From: Alcanivorax sp. 24
GTDB lineage: Bacteria; Pseudomonadota; Gammaproteobacteria; Pseudomonadales; Alcanivoracaceae
Assembly: GCF_004360225.1 (NCBI RefSeq)
Contig: NZ_SNUA01000005.1
Location: forward strand, 1-64,000
Length of the DNA: 64,000 bases
Direction: 5' to 3'
Made by a program: the position numbers and the translations under genes. Positions 63,780-64,000 of this stretch are shown one piece after another (position 1 is the stretch's first letter; each line of letters opens with the position of its first letter). The notes under the pieces were generated by a model. That model made no database searches. It was given only the letters and a program-made list of their open reading frames with translations, and was not told the origin of the DNA.

Positions 63780-64000
63780 CAACGGCCCCGATAATCGTCG
63801 AGCAACCGATGCAGCCGGTCCAGTATGTCGGCGCTCAGCTCGCCATCCGAGACCAGCCCCTGGGTGGCTTTATCGGCGGCGGTTTTCCACTCGGCCCGTT
63901 GTTCGTCGCTGGGGGTGATGGTTTCCAGGCCTTGCTGCCGCACCGCCTTGAACGCCTCACGGTTCTGCTCGCGGCCTTCCTCGTCCAATTGCGTGAAAAC
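63779..64000 (-). CDS. dctP: TRAP transporter substrate-binding protein, C-terminal part (cut by window end)
   Basis: Only the last 73 residues are present; the frame is open to the window edge. The sequence (LDEEGREQNREAFKAVRQQGLETITPSDEQRAEW) is the C-terminal helical region common to DctP proteins, and the position before dctQ supports the call. Signal peptide and ligand-binding residues lie outside the window. Confidence 0.75.
   Translation of the reverse strand, partial: VFTQLDEEGREQNREAFKAVRQQGLETITPSDEQRAEWKTAADKATQGLVSDGELSADILDRLHRLLDDYRGR

Overview
The window is GC-rich chromosomal DNA from a gammaproteobacterium. The gene set (class Ia nrdAB with two ATP cones in NrdA, acnA, argD-argF followed by an ABC ATPase, RstAB-like regulators, two TRAP carriers) and Pseudomonas-style REP hairpins (GCTGTGGGAGC...GCGAAT) point to the Pseudomonas/Alcanivorax side of the class. 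Alcanivoracaceae is my best guess, by inference only. There is no prophage, insertion sequence, CRISPR array, rRNA or tRNA that I can see.

Layout: 1-436 holds inverted arrays of 7-bp repeats; then argD-argF and an orphan ABC ATPase (437-3722), two tandem membrane diguanylate cyclases (3894-6085), glpK, an RstAB-like two-component system, and nrdA-nrdB (11074-15409) with NrdR-like boxes, a DnaA box and a heptamer hairpin between the genes. Next come mdtJI with a candidate leader peptide (15875-16748), an acetolactate-synthase-like enzyme, an SMP-30-like protein, a GH114 glycosidase, a DinB-like protein, a KefB/C-like antiporter, an AraC regulator and a fatty acid hydroxylase-superfamily membrane protein (16947-25505).

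The centre (25483-40852) is a complete homoprotocatechuate meta-cleavage locus: a TRAP carrier (dctPQM), a single-component MobA/phenol-hydroxylase-type FAD monooxygenase, hpaA, and an operon hpaG1-hpaG2-hpaE-hpaD-hpaF-hpaH-hpaI, then a secreted metallo-beta-lactamase-fold hydrolase, succinate-semialdehyde dehydrogenase and hpaR. The usual two-component hydroxylase HpaBC and porter HpaX are absent here; the FAD enzyme and the TRAP carrier sit in their places. A near-identical palindrome (CATTAATRYATTAATG) precedes both dctP and hpaG1 and is a good candidate for the HpaR operator. Expected flow: aryl-acetate uptake, hydroxylation to homoprotocatechuate, ring cleavage, then pyruvate plus succinic semialdehyde, then succinate.

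The right third has an orphan amino-acid-type binding protein, a TerC-family protein, acnA, a small protein with two AP2-like repeats in AT-rich surroundings, a five-gene peptide-type ABC transporter, a LysR/YeiH pair, a PAS-LuxR regulator followed by two lipoprotein genes that share a C6-N4-G6 palindrome plus -10 element, two small secreted proteins, wrbA, a tandem REP cluster, an NYN-LOTUS protein, and a second TRAP operon cut by the window end.
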